Source: Buxus sempervirens (taxonomy: Eukaryota > Streptophyta > Magnoliopsida > Buxales > Buxaceae). Taken from it: a DNA stretch of 64,000 nt. Location: positions 34,465,949 to 34,529,948 of the forward strand of contig OX387182.1 of NCBI GenBank assembly GCA_947561395.2. The letters are read 5' to 3'. The position numbers and the translations under genes are program-made. Of this stretch, positions 51,947 through 63,767 are shown in pieces (the stretch's first letter is position 1; each line of letters opens with the position of its first letter). The notes beneath the pieces were generated by a model that was given only the letters and a program-made list of their open reading frames with translations, was not told where the DNA came from and made no database searches.

Positions 51947-54670
51947 ATGGAGCAGCCAAGAGAACAGACCTCACCAGGACAGGACCAGGCAGAGTCCAGC
52001 CAGGCACAGACGGTGACTGATCTACAACAGAGGATTGACAGTATGGGGACTATTATTCAAGAGTTAATGGCAGAACTAAGAGAACTCAGGATGGCTGCCC
52101 CTGCGGCACCAGTGACCCTGCAGCAACCAATTGCTCCGCCGCAGATGGATGCTCCACCACCATACCCTGCGTACCCAGCTCCGTTGGTACCACCTCCACC
52201 TCCGCAAGCTGTGCCTCTTCCTCAGGTTATTGCGCCTGCCCAACTGGGGCAAGAAGAGGAAGATTGGTATAGAACACAGCAGGCCCAATTTGATGAAAAG
52301 ATGGCAGCTACTAAGTCAGAGGTAGATGCTTTGCGTGAAGAACTGAAAAGCCTGCGACCCAGTGCGGTCCCTATGGAGGCTACTTTAGACAGCCTCTGCT
52401 TCTTCTCCGATGTTCAACTTCCACCAAAATTCAAATGCCCTGACTTGCATCAATTTGATGGCACCGGGTGTCCGTTAAATCATCTAAGGTCATACTCTGG
52501 AGATATGTGTCAATATGCTAAAGATGAAAAAATTATGATACAGTTCTTTCAGAGGTTGCTGATAGGGGCAGCATACACTTGGTTTTTGAGTCTGAATAAA
52601 ACCAAGATTAAGACTTGGAATGATTTGGCAGCAGCATTCATTCAGCAGTACCGTTTGAACAGTCAGATTGTGCAAACTAGGGCAGAGCTGCAAAGGTTGA
52701 CGAAGAAAAATCAGGAATCTGTACGAGAGTATGCCAAGAGATGGAAAGAATTAGCAACCCTAGTCCAACCCCCACTACTTGAACAGGAGATGACCTCCTT
52801 GTTCATTGCATCACTTGGACAGCCATTCTTTTCCTTGCTACTGGGGCAAAGTACTTCCAATTTCAATGACTTGATTCTGACGGCAGACAAAATTGAAGAT
52901 GCGGTCAGGGCTGGAAAGATAGATGGCAGTGGCCAAGGCCCTACACAGAGAAGGGCTGCGACAGGACAAAGTGGCAGAAGTCAGGGGCAAGAGCCTAGGA
53001 GGCAGGAAACTCAGGCTGTTAATTATGTACAGCCAACACAGCCTTACTATATCTCTCAAAGGCCTGAAGGCCAGGGGCAACCCATGAGAAGAACCAGAGA
53101 AGAAGCAGAGGCAAGAATGAAGAGGGTTTTTACCCCGCTACCTTATGCCCCTGCAGAACTATTGGCTACACTGCTGAAGAAGGGGTACTTACAGATCAAG
53201 CCTCCAAATCCTCGAATGGTAAATTCACGAAACTATAATGCGGCAGAAAGATGTGAATACCATTCTGGAGCTCTCGGGCATTCAACTAATCGATACTGGG
53301 ACTTGAGGCATGATATACAAGATTTGATAGACAGCAAGAAGATCTCTGTAGATCCCCCAACACCAGCAGCATCTACTCCTCCTACTGGTACAACCACCAA
53401 CCCCCTCCCCGACCATAATAAGGCTTCTGGCAGCGGAACAGTACATCAGGTCGTCAGTGACCAGGGCAATGAAGTACGGTTTGACCATTCTATGTTGATT
53501 GGGCGACCGGGGCAAATTGTCAAGATATACCTCCAAGAAGAGATAGTAAAGCAGCAAGTATGCGTCATTAACGGAGAGGATGACGAAGAAACCTTCTTGG
53601 GGTTCCCTCTGGTGCATTTTAACTTGCCCGAACCAGAGCCTTTCTACCCTCCACCTGTCCCAGATTCACCCCCATTGAACATCTTCGACATGATGAACCC
53701 ATTCAATGAACCTGTGGACTTCCTACTGGAACAACCCACCCTTAACTTACACCAACTTCACCTTGACCCAACCTACTCCGCTGTACCTCCACCTTATCAA
53801 TTCCTACCCATGTACCATGATTCCACCATCACTTCCACCGAAAGAGAAGTCGATCGGATCACCCGTTCTGGTCGATACATAAACCTTAATCCTCCACCTG
53901 TACCAGAGGAAGAAATTAATGAAGAAACAACAAGGAAAGAAAAAGGGAAGGATGTGGCCACTGAAATACCACAGACCCACAAGAAGAAAGGGAAGGCCCC
54001 AGAAGAAGAGATTGAAAAACTCCACTATAGTGCCTTCACTCCGGAGTATGATCTAGTGCAGCAGTTGAATAAGACACCAGCCCAGATATCCATTATGCGT
54101 CTTTTGTTGGATTCAGACAAACATAAAGACGTACTCATGAAAATACTGGGTGATACTCATGTGCCTGACGATATTAGCCCTGAGCAGCTGGAGACAGTAA
54201 TGTCTATAATTGCTACACCAGAAGCAATCTCTTTTTCCTCAGCAGACTTGCCCCCTGAAGGTCAAAATCACACAGAGCCTCTGTTTATCACTGTAAGGTG
54301 CTCCGACCTAATAGTGAGACGGGTCATGATCGATAACGGGTCAGCTCTGAATATTTGCCCAGTCAGGACCTTCCACAGTCTGCAGCTGAACGCTGATTTG
54401 ATCAAACCTAGCTCCAACAATGTCCGTGGGTTTGACAATGCCAAGAAGGATTCCCTTGGGGAAATTACTTTGGAAGTTACAATTGCTGAGAGAGCCTTCT
54501 TCATTACCTTTGAGTTGATGGACATCAATGCCTCCTTTAATTTGCTGATTGGAAGACCTTGGTTACATCAAGCAGGGGCAGTCCCGTCCACCTTACATCG
54601 AATGATTCGATTCATCTCGGGAAATCAATTGATCACGGTGCATGCAGAAAATCACAGAGAATTTGAATAA
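51947..54670 (+). CDS. gag-pro: E3 Gag-protease
   Basis: I choose the ATG at 51947 (MEQPREQTSPGQ) because E4 starts the same way; the frame is open to 51836 but includes an acceptor-like site at 51890. The ~907-residue product has a Pro-rich N-terminus, a Gag core (LCFFSDVQLPPKF, FFQRLLIGAAYTWFLSLNK), FTPLPYAPAELLATLLKKG and the knuckle CEYHSGALGHSTNRY. The last ligand is Tyr (codon 53294-53296) where relatives have Cys. The retropepsin-like protease follows, with MIDNGSALNICPVRTF and LLIGRPWLHQAG near 54530-54580. The TAA at 54668 ends it before the G-patch part that is fused in E1. Confidence 0.88.
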   Translation: MEQPREQTSPGQDQAESSQAQTVTDLQQRIDSMGTIIQELMAELRELRMAAPAAPVTLQQPIAPPQMDAPPPYPAYPAPLVPPPPPQAVPLPQVIAPAQLGQEEEDWYRTQQAQFDEKMAATKSEVDALREELKSLRPSAVPMEATLDSLCFFSDVQLPPKFKCPDLHQFDGTGCPLNHLRSYSGDMCQYAKDEKIMIQFFQRLLIGAAYTWFLSLNKTKIKTWNDLAAAFIQQYRLNSQIVQTRAELQRLTKKNQESVREYAKRWKELATLVQPPLLEQEMTSLFIASLGQPFFSLLLGQSTSNFNDLILTADKIEDAVRAGKIDGSGQGPTQRRAATGQSGRSQGQEPRRQETQAVNYVQPTQPYYISQRPEGQGQPMRRTREEAEARMKRVFTPLPYAPAELLATLLKKGYLQIKPPNPRMVNSRNYNAAERCEYHSGALGHSTNRYWDLRHDIQDLIDSKKISVDPPTPAASTPPTGTTTNPLPDHNKASGSGTVHQVVSDQGNEVRFDHSMLIGRPGQIVKIYLQEEIVKQQVCVINGEDDEETFLGFPLVHFNLPEPEPFYPPPVPDSPPLNIFDMMNPFNEPVDFLLEQPTLNLHQLHLDPTYSAVPPPYQFLPMYHDSTITSTEREVDRITRSGRYINLNPPPVPEEEINEETTRKEKGKDVATEIPQTHKKKGKAPEEEIEKLHYSAFTPEYDLVQQLNKTPAQISIMRLLLDSDKHKDVLMKILGDTHVPDDISPEQLETVMSIIATPEAISFSSADLPPEGQNHTEPLFITVRCSDLIVRRVMIDNGSALNICPVRTFHSLQLNADLIKPSSNNVRGFDNAKKDSLGEITLEVTIAERAFFITFELMDINASFNLLIGRPWLHQAGAVPSTLHRMIRFISGNQLITVHAENHREFE

Positions 54671-55593
54671 GGTGGGGTACCTGTGATTGATTATTAACTG
54701 CCTACCTCCCTAAACTTTCAAGCCATTGAAATGGTGCAGATAAACAGCATCCCTACCCCTCTGCAATCAGACTTGTTCCGCAGAAGGAAGAGGAAGAACA
54801 TGTTCGGTGCTGCTGAATGCGCCGATTGGGGCCTCTGAGTAGGAGATGGATTGGGCAAGTATAAGCAAGGCATCAAGTCTGCAATCCAGCCCTGTGATAA
54901 ATCTGTGGGCTTTGGATTGGGGTTTGTTCCTGAACCTGAAGACTATGCCAGGCTATTTGGCAGGAAAGCTGAACGAAAGAGGGCACGAGCAGAAGGAAGA
55001 AACCCACACTGGCCCATTTGTGTACAGGGCCAGTTATACCATCACTTTGCCAATATGGAGAAGGAAGCTGCACAAGCCATTCAGAACATAGTCCCCCAGG
55101 GATGGGGCGATGAGTTCAATGATCCAGTGGAGCAAGCGGAAGCTGATTATTTGCAAAGGTTATGGGATGAACCTCCCTTGCCCCAGGAGACAGTTACAGA
55201 AGAGAACTCAGAGGCTCTCAGTGGGTTGATGGAAGAACTGTCTGCTCTTTCTCTTGGCAGTCAGTTGACACCGAAAAACCAACTATTCCAGAAGAGGCTT
55301 TTGCCTATCCAGCAGATGATGTAAGGACACCACCAACTGAGGCTGAAGAAGAAGAATCGACTCAGTACATCTACATGATGGAAAGCCAGAATAGTTCAGG
55401 AGAACCCACTGCAAGGCAAAGGTCTCCTCCGCCTCCTATCTGCATTGTACACCCAAGTACACGGGATGGTCTGGGTCAGATGTTCCAGAATATGCCTCAA
55501 GTACTGGGACTGCCTACTGAGCTGGCTTATCATGAAACTTATGGTAACTAGGCCCCTGACGAACATTCTTCCAGCAGGAGGGATGAATCATCA
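54671..55593 (+). pseudogene. E3 G-patch and linker region relic
   Basis: Continues the gag-pro frame after TAA 54668. Stops at 54695 and 54836 precede and interrupt the G-patch-like DGLGKYKQGIKS and GFGLGFVPEPEDYARLFG. The frame then reads PHWPICVQGQLYHHFANMEK and IVPQGWGDEF before a TAA at 55322. The linker continues in another frame (YMMESQNSSGEPTARQ). E1 reads the same region with different stops, so the intact ancestor probably joined protease, G-patch and linker. Confidence 0.78.
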
Positions 55594-57501
55594 GTGAAAT
55601 CTGTAACCAAGGCCTTGCCTAAGGTGGAACCACCCAACGAAGTCACTATCCGGGTACCAGGGACTATCATCCGCCGCGGGGTATGGATCAGTATATCCTC
55701 AGAAGATTCAAGTCAAAATCAACCAAAGAAGGGCACAGCTGATGACCCCATCTGCATCTCCTCTGACAGCAGCATCAGCATGATACAAACCGGAAAGGTG
55801 AATGCGGTAACCGCTGTAACCAAAAACAAGCACGCATTACAGAACTGGAGTTCGACGCCACTTGCCACTCGCAAAGCCGAACTACCACAGGGAGTTTATT
55901 CCACTTCTGAAATTCCCCCTGTAGATATTGCTGCACTTTTTAATAAATGCGTGAAGTCTTTTGATTATTTTTCTGCTTCTGTGAATAATTCTGCAAGTAA
56001 GCAAACTCAAAATCGCAACCTTAGTATCAATCTCGACGCACACCCGAAAAATTCGGAGCACGAGATAGATAATCAGGCTGCCAAAATCAAACAAAAACAA
56101 AAAGTTCAAAAAGAACAAAAAGAAATCCAAAGTGTCGAGCATGAATCAGATAACTCACAACCCGATGATTTAGAAATTATCCCCAGTAATCTTTTTGAAC
56201 TTGAGGATAATGATGGATCATGGGAGACCCCACCTGAAATCCAATTTGCCTTGGATAGACATGAAAAGGGTCTCCAGGCTAACATTGAGGAAACTGAACC
56301 TATCAACATAGGTGACACAGCACATCCAAGGATTCTTCAAGTTGGTAAAAAGCTTACATTATTACAGAAAACACAGATAACTGATTTTCTAAAATCCTAC
56401 ACTGATGTGTTTGCATGGTCATATGAGGATATGCTTGGGTTAGACACAGACTTAGTTGTGCATCGGTTACCTATAAAGTCTGAGGCCACACCAGTGAAGC
56501 AAAAACTCAGACGCATGAAACCAGAATGGGCCCTGAAGATCAAAGAAGAGGTCACCAAGCAGTTAAAAGCTGGGTTCTTGAAAGTTACAGATTACCCAGA
56601 ATGGTTAGCAAACATTGTGCCAGTCCCCAAGAAAGATGGAAGGGTTAGGATGTGTGTCGACTACAGGGATCTGAACAAGGCAAGCCCAAAAGATGACTTC
56701 CCATTGCCACACATTGATATATTGGTTGATAATACTGCAACTCATTCCATGTTCTCCTTTATGGATGGATTCTCTGGGTATAATCAGATATGAATGGCAC
56801 CTGAAGACATGGAGAAGACTTCATTTATTACACACTGGGGCATGTACTGTTACAAGGTGATGCCCTTTGGTTTGAAGAATGCAGGTGCTACATACCAAAG
56901 AGCGATGACTTTGCTCTTCCATGATCTGATGCATAAAGAAATGGAAGTATATGTAGATGACATGATTGCAAAATCAAAAGAAGAGGAAAGTCATTTGGTG
57001 AACCTTGGAAAGGTGTTTGACAGACTCAGGGAATGCAAGCTTAGGTTGAACCCGAATAAGTGTGTATTCGGCGTTACCTCAGGGAAGCTACTTGGATTCA
57101 TCGTTGGGAAACGAGGAATTGAGGTTGATCCTGTCAAAGTGAAGGCAATTCTGGAGATGCCTCCTCCATCCACAGAAAAAGAAGTGAGAGGTTTCCTTGG
57201 CAGATTACAGTACATCAGTCGGTTCATAGCACAGATGACTCCCGTGTGCGAACCAATATTCAAGTTGCTAAAGAAAGATAATCTGGTGGTTTGGAATGAG
57301 GATTGCCAAGAAGCATTTGACAAAATCAAGGCTTATTTGATGAGTCCACCGACTTTGGTTCCCCCTGTACCTGGACGACCCCTAATCATGTACTTGTCAG
57401 TCACAGAAACAGCGACCGGATGTGTTTTAGGACAGCATGATGATACAGGAAGAAAGGAGCAAGCAATTTATTATCTGAGCAAGAAATTTACCAATTATGA
57501 A
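55594..57501 (+). pseudogene. pol: E3 linker, reverse transcriptase and start of RNase H
   Basis: The linker has DDPICISSDSSISM and ETPPEIQFALDRHEKG. RT motifs are VPVPKKDGRVRMCVDYRDLN, FSFMDGFSGYNQI, MPFGLKNAGATYQ and YVDD at 56950-56961. A TGA at 56791 replaces the Arg codon of NQIRMAPED. RNase H begins (SVTETATGCVLGQHD, YYLSKKFTN) and is broken at 57501 by a deletion of about 56 bp relative to E1, with GAA at both edges. Confidence 0.88.
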
Positions 57502-59505
57502 GCTCCGGCACTATCTCCTCAGTCATACTGTCTTTTTGATTTCAGATGCAGATCCCTTGAAGTACATTTTTGAAAAGCCAATCTCCACTGGAAGGATAGC
57601 CAAGTGGCAGGTTATCTTATCTCAGTATGACATTGTCTACACCACGAAAAAGGCAATAAAGGGACAGGCAGTAGCAGATCACTTGGCAGAACACCCCGTG
57701 CCCGACTATCAACCACTTCTTACCGGGTTGCCAGATGATGAAATTATGTGTGCCGAATCAGTAGAAAAGGAAACCGGATGGCAAATGTTCTTCGATGGGG
57801 CCGTCAACATCAATGGGAAAGGGATTGGAGCAGTAATCATTTCCCCAGAGGGAGTCCATCATCCAATAGCAGCAAAACTCTTGTTCGATTGCACTAACAA
57901 CATGGCAGAATACGAAGCATGTGTGTTAGGCTTGCGAGCCGCAATTGAAATTAACATCCAAGAGTTAAAAGTTTATGGTGATTCTTGTCTAATCATCTAC
58001 CAAGTAATGGGAGATTGGCGGACTAAGGATCCTAAGTTGGTGCCATATCAGGAACTGATTAAGGAATTGGAAGGACAGTTCAAAAGCGTGACATTTGATT
58101 ATATGCCACGAGATAGGAATCAATTTGCAGATGCCCTGGCAACACTGGCATCTATGGCAACCATCACTGGTGATACTTGGGTACAACCATTGGAGATAGA
58201 AGTGCGACGTCATCCTGTCTACTTCTTTCATGTTGAGAAGAGCACACCAAGAAGGGAACCCTGGTATGCAGACATAATGACGTACCTGAGAAGCAGGACT
58301 TTGCCAGAAACTGCCACAGCATCTGAAAAGCGCACGATTCAGAAACTGGCAGGACAGTTCTTCCTCAGCGGAGACAAGCTATACAAAAAGTCCTACAATG
58401 ATTCACTGCTGCTATGTGTAACAGAAGAAGAGGCACAACAGCTGATTGATGAAGTCCATGGGGGACAATGTGGCGCACATATGAACGGACATATGCTAGC
58501 AAGGAAAATTTTGAGAATGGGCTATTACTGGTTAACTATGGAACATGATTACCATATCCATGTAAGAAAATGCCAGTTATGCCAAGTTTATGCTGACAAC
58601 ATTCATGCACCGCCCAACACCTTATACTCAATGACCTCTCCTTGGCCCTTCGCCATCTGGGGAATTGATATGATTGGAGAAATCCATCCGAAGGCATCAA
58701 ATGGGCACCGATTCATCTTGGTTGCAATAGATTATTTTACCAAGTGGGTAGAGGCCGTGTCCTTTACAGAGGTCAAAGGGTCCCATGTACTGAAATTCAT
58801 CAGAAATAATATTGTCTGTCGCTACAGTGTGCCTGAAGCACTGATCACAGACAATGCCAAGAATCTGAATAACAAGGACATGGACAAGATGTGTGAAGAT
58901 TTGAAGATCAGGCATTTAAATTCCACAGCATACAGACCCAAGATGAATGGAGCAGTAGAAGCTGCTAACAAAAATCTGAAGAAGATATTGGAAAAGATGG
59001 TAGTCACCTACAGAGACTGGCATGAGAAGCTGCCATATGCTTTGCATGCATACCGAACCTCAATCAGGGTCTCAACCGGAGCAACTCCTTTCTCTCTTGT
59101 ATATGGAATGGAGGCAGTCCTTCCTGTAGAAGTGCAGATCCCTTCACTCAGAATCCTGAAGGAAGCAGAGGTTGACGACATTGAATGGGAAGAATCAAGG
59201 TTTGACCAGTTGCAATTGTTTGATGAAAAAAGAATCAGAGCTTTGTGCCATGCATACCGAATCAAAGAATAGCACGAGCTTACAACAAGAAAATGATACC
59301 ACGACACTTCAAGGTGGGAAACATTGTTATGAAAAAGATATTCCCCCACCAAGAAGACAATAGAGGGAAATTCAAGCCAAACTATGAAAGACCTTTCATA
59401 GTACACAAAGTTCTGTCCAAAGGAGCACTAATCCTACAAGAGATGGACGGAACTATTTTTCCTGAGCCAATAAATGCAGATGCAGTCAAACTATATTACC
59501 CTTGA
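57502..59505 (+). pseudogene. E3 RNase H remainder, archaeal-type RNase H and integrase
   Basis: After the deletion the frame reads KLRHYLLSHTV, then the second RNase H (MFFDGAVNINGKGIGAVIIS, NMAEYEACVLGL, YGDSCLIIYQVMGD, NQFADALATL). The integrase zinc domain has HMNGHMLARKILRMGYYW with CQLCQ, and the core has WGIDMIGEIHP, ITDNAKNLNNKDM and NGAVEAANKN. A 1-nt loss near 59255 moves the C-terminal domain (HFKVGNIVMKKIFP, ILQEMDGTIFPEPINADAV) to another frame, which ends at 59505. No chromodomain is visible. Confidence 0.88.
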
Positions 59506-61226
59506 GATCATTCCAATTGGGAAATGAAGAGAGGCCATCCTTGACTCTCTCCTAAGACTGTAAATCCTTCCGGAAAAAAAAAAAAGTTTCCCCTAGTTAA
59601 ACACTTTTTTGGGCCTGAAAGTTTCTTTTCTAACCCAGTACAGGTATTCCTCACATCAAAATGGGCATTCCTGGCCCCCACACAAAAAAAAAAAAAAAAA
59701 AAGAGAGAGAGAGCAATTGTGAAGAAAATCAAGAAAAAGAATGTCAATATGAATTCCATAAGCCAGGATGTAAGCCCCAACAATAAAGGGAGCACTGTAC
59801 AGACCTATAAAATCATAGCCTTCTTGGGCCACTTATCTTTCTTTCAAAACCCCGACCTAGCCTACATTTCGTCCTACCTTAAAGACCTTTCGGATCCCAA
59901 AGAGAATGATCTTGAGCAAGACAGTCAAATCTGCGTTTTCGGGTAATGACGGAATTGAATTCTCTCTGAAAGGACCAGACATAGTGAAAACCCAAAAAGG
60001 GCGCTATGTGCAAAAAAGGGTCAGTCGTGGTTAAAAAAAAAACTGGTCATACCTTGATTAGAAGCAAAAAGGGAAATGCAGCAAAAACAGAAACAGAATG
60101 GATAGTGCACTGAGTGGGGACAGCCAAGTGACCTGAAGGGCCCAGATTGGCAGGCTGTGTTTGAGTCAACACTCCAAGGCCTATGATGACAAGGCTAAAA
60201 ATACCAAGCACTCTAATCAATGTCTGACTTAAGGATTGACTTTTATGATAATTGCAGGCAAAAGCACACACTAACATATCTGTGTTTTTCTGTAATTATT
60301 CTGCTTAACTATTCTTGGAATTTCCCCAGCTGTGCTGCTAACCCGTGACGAAGGGTTCATTGCCTTAATCAATAGCCATTTTGATTTTGATGAATTAAAG
60401 GCCTAGAATAAACCAACCCTGCATATCCCCAATGGAGCAGAACAAGCGCTGACATTTTGTTCCTTGTACAGGTTCAAAGGAAGAAGAAAGATTCAAGATG
60501 AACATGAGAAGGATACTTTGATCCTTCATTCCCCAACAGAGGCTTCTTCCCTTTCATCCCCAACAGAGCTCAAAAGAAAGAAAATAATCCCCAGAGAATC
60601 ATCTAGGCAGATCATACTCCCACCAGATCCCCAGTGGAGTAACTCTTGAATAGGAAAAAGCTCTGATGCCTCGACAAAGAAAGCCTGGCAAGAAGGAACA
60701 ATAAACTCTTCAAGGAAAAGAAGATGAAGAAAAGAAGAGCAATAATGGGCCAATTCGCCCCTTCTTGTAAATTTTGATTTCCCACTTTTGTAAATAGTAT
60801 AGGCTAGAGAAGGTGTGTGGTCTCCGAGATGATGGACAGCAGCGCAAAAGCCTCCTCCCGTTCTCTCACCGCCACTCCCAGTCCCTAACCTTGGCCTGAT
60901 AACCTCTTTTTCTCTTCAAAAAAAAAACTAACTAAAAGACAAGAACATTATTAAGTGCCTTGCATCAACGCCGAAACAGGCTGATGAGCTCAAAACCAAT
61001 CTTATCTCATTTTTCAAAAAGAAACTGCCCTATTCAAACCCGAAAGAGGGTATAGGGATTCCAAAATCAGGAAGTGATACCAGACATCTGACACTTCCCT
61101 TTCATTAAAAACAACTCAATGATTGAGCTCGTCGACCGTCTCGACAGAAATGCAAGGTCCAAAAATAAGGTTCTTTTTCTTCTTTGCCGTTCATCCCCCA
61201 AGGTGACTCCAGCAAAGAGGGGCAGC
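59506..61226 (+). other. E3 3' UTR, conserved pre-LTR block and polypurine tract
   Basis: No gene. It contains CCTACATTTCGTCCTA at 59861-59876 and TCCCCARYGGAG-type motifs at 60426 and 60628. An acceptor-like TTTTGTTCCTTGTACAG ends near 60471. CATCAACGCCGAAACAGG lies near 60963, AGCTCGTCGACC near 61125, and CAAAGAGGGGCAGC at 61213-61226 is the polypurine tract. Confidence 0.8.
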
Positions 61227-63616
61227 TGTAGACACCTGATTTTTGCACCCCTAAAATGGCAAAAAAATGAAAAGTCAAACTAAAAGTCAAACCCTGAGGG
61301 GGTCAAAAAATTGACTTTTTGATTTAAGTAAATTTGGCCATCAAACTTCATCTCATTAAAAAGAGCATTTCGACACGATTCTAATGCAACCGAATTTGCT
61401 GGAATCGGAGTCCAGATGAAAAAGATATGAGCTGGTCAAACTTTTGGGGAGCGAAAAGTTGACTTTTTGCTCAACCACAATTCAACTGCCAAATTTGATC
61501 CCAATGGATAGGTGATTCCGAGCCGGTTCCAACGACACTAAGTTTGTTGAAATTGGACACCGGATGAAGAAGTTATGAGCAGTTGAAGTTTCAGAAAAAC
61601 TGCCCATGTGGCAAAAGAAGGCAACAAAAATGGAATAAACCAATAAAATAAATAAGATAAATGTGTTTAATAATATTTTAATAAAGAGAATCTCGCTTTT
61701 TTAATAAAATAATCGAAAAATCAAATAAGAATCTTGCAAAAAACTAAATTGAATAAAGGTTTGAAATCCAAACATTTTAAAAACGTGCTGGACCGTATTT
61801 GAATTACGGGCAGGGCATGCCCGTATTTCAAATACGGGCAACATTCTCTAAGTAGACACGCGTCGTTGTACGGCGGGACACGCGTCCTGTACGGCCGATT
61901 CGCGAGATTCGCACATGTGCGTTTTTCGCCCGTATTTGAATTACGGGCAAGGCACGCCCGTACTTGAAGTACGGGCAAAGCATGCCCGTATTTCAAGTAC
62001 GGGCACGGAAATTTTGCCTATAAATAGAGAGGCCACCCCCCTCATTTGAACAAGCCTTCTCCCAGGCCTTCACTCCCTCTCTCCCTTGCTGTTACCACGA
62101 CCAAACCCTCCCCAATTGCTACCCTTCCAAAACCTAAACCTCTTTTTATACCCAAACTACCCCTATGCTCTAAGATTACCCCAAAACTATGCCCAAATCC
62201 ACTTCAATTTGGTCTTGAACCCACCCCCTTAACCAAACTCTTCCCATTTCATCCTAACAAAATTTGGAGGACGCAGAAGCGCTGCCAAATTCACTGGAGA
62301 ATTCATCACTCACAAAAAACCATATTGTAAGTATGTTAAATTTTATGATATAATGTTATTGATTTCAATGTTTCTTCAAGTTTCTTTCTTACATTTTGTT
62401 CTTATAATCACTAATCCCATTGCTGTTTTTTGAATGACATGAGAGACCAACTTCAAGAAGATGGTCATTATAAAAAAAAAGGGAGATAGAGGAAGGAGGA
62501 AGAAATGATCTAAATGACACTTTAATCGATCAATTTAACTACTCATTTTGTTTCTTTGAAAATGTATGTATTCTTGTAATATCCCCTCCTCTCTCTTGAA
62601 TGAGGGATGTGGTTGGTTGAACAAACAAAAGAAGGAAAGAAGCCTAAGACTCAAGGAACATGAGAAGAGAAGAAAAGTGGCTTTATAAGCCAAATGAAGG
62701 AAATGTGGAACCTGGAAGGAAAGTAGAAGCCCGGCGGAGGTTACCAGAAGACCCAGAAAAGCCACGAAACTGATCCAGATTGAAATCGGCAGCAAATATG
62801 CAAACTAAATCGCGTCCGTAAACTCAGGCCGGTCCAACCTGGACCGTGTTTGATTCACGGATAGGAGAGACCATAGTCAATTCACGGTCAGGTTGGACCG
62901 TAGAGAAAATACGGGCATTTGTAAAATAATGTAAAAATTGTAATTTCTTGGTTCGGTTGGACCTGATCCGGTCTAAGCTGGCTTGAACCATTCCCTTAAA
63001 CCATTTGGGCTATTTTAAGCCCATTTTTTGGACTTTGGGCCTAGATAGGCCCATCAAGACCCCTTTGACCCACTAGTGGGGCCCACTTTTGACTAGCCCA
63101 TACCAGGCCTGTTTTCAATAAACAGGTCCGGGCCCCTTGACTCTTGGCTAATGGGCCAAATCCAAGCCCACTAAGCCCATGAAATGTGTAAATAAATAGG
63201 ATAACCAAATGGGTTACCCAATAACCCAACTGGGCCCAAGGCCCAACCATGGCAACCCGCGGGTCTTCCAACGGGACCCGGGTCCGACCCACTCCACTTA
63301 AATCAATAAAAAGATAAAATCAAATAAAAGGGACCCACACCTTCAAAGGGCCCCGCCAGACCCAACAAGGCAGCATGCTGGTCTAGGAAAAGGGTGAACT
63401 TGACTCAAAAAACCAGGGAGACCCGAGGGACCCGTCAAACCGACGGGGCGGACCGGGGTGTCTTTAGGACTTCCCCGGATCGTAACCGAGGACTTAGCTA
63501 GAACTTTGAAAAGCCACAGACCAGACTTAGACCCGATTAGGGCAAAACCGTGTCTGCCTACACTCTTAGGCAGTGGCGACTCTGTGTGTGATCTAGGCCA
63601 GTTTTAGGTGCGCACA
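61227..63616 (+). repeat. E3 3' LTR
   Basis: Matches 45269-47693 with roughly two dozen substitutions counted by eye. It lacks about 34 bp near its end, after TGGCGACTCTG. TATA box at 62019-62026. Ends GGTGCGCACA followed by CTAGG. Confidence 0.95.
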
Positions 63617-63767
63617 CTAGGCGCAAGCTCGACGGATAGGAAATAAAACCTTGCGCCCGGTGTGTGATCTAGGCCAGTTTTAGGTGCGCCCGGTGTGTGA
63701 TCTAGGCCAGTTTTAGGTGCGCACACTAGGCGCAAGCTCGACGGATAGGAAATAAAACCTTGCGCCC
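63584..63767 (+). repeat. Duplicated LTR-flank junction
   Basis: Three copies of the LTR tail (GTGTGTGATCTAGGCCAG and on to GTGCGC) start at 63584, 63660 and 63693. Two of them run on into the same flank, CTAGGCGCAAGCTCGACGG. GCGCCCG lies at the joints. Confidence 0.9.

Larger units (their letters stand above)
45269..63616 (+). mobile_element. E3: complete Ogre-like Ty3-gypsy element
   Basis: 18.3 kb with near-identical LTRs of 2425 and 2390 bp, a tRNA-Arg-type primer site, ORF1 upstream of gag, gag-pro with a downstream G-patch segment, RT, two RNase H domains, integrase, and a polypurine tract. ORF1 before gag, dual RNase H and large size place it with Ogre/Tat elements. Despite its young look, pol carries several stops, frameshifts and a 56-bp deletion. 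Confidence 0.94.

Noticed and set aside
57499..57502. 56-bp gap relative to E1, which there starts GTAAG and ends near CAG, as a possible spliced intron
   Set aside because: Exact removal of GTAAG...CAG does not give the E3 sequence, the length is too short for a plant intron, and GAA at both edges explains a simple deletion.
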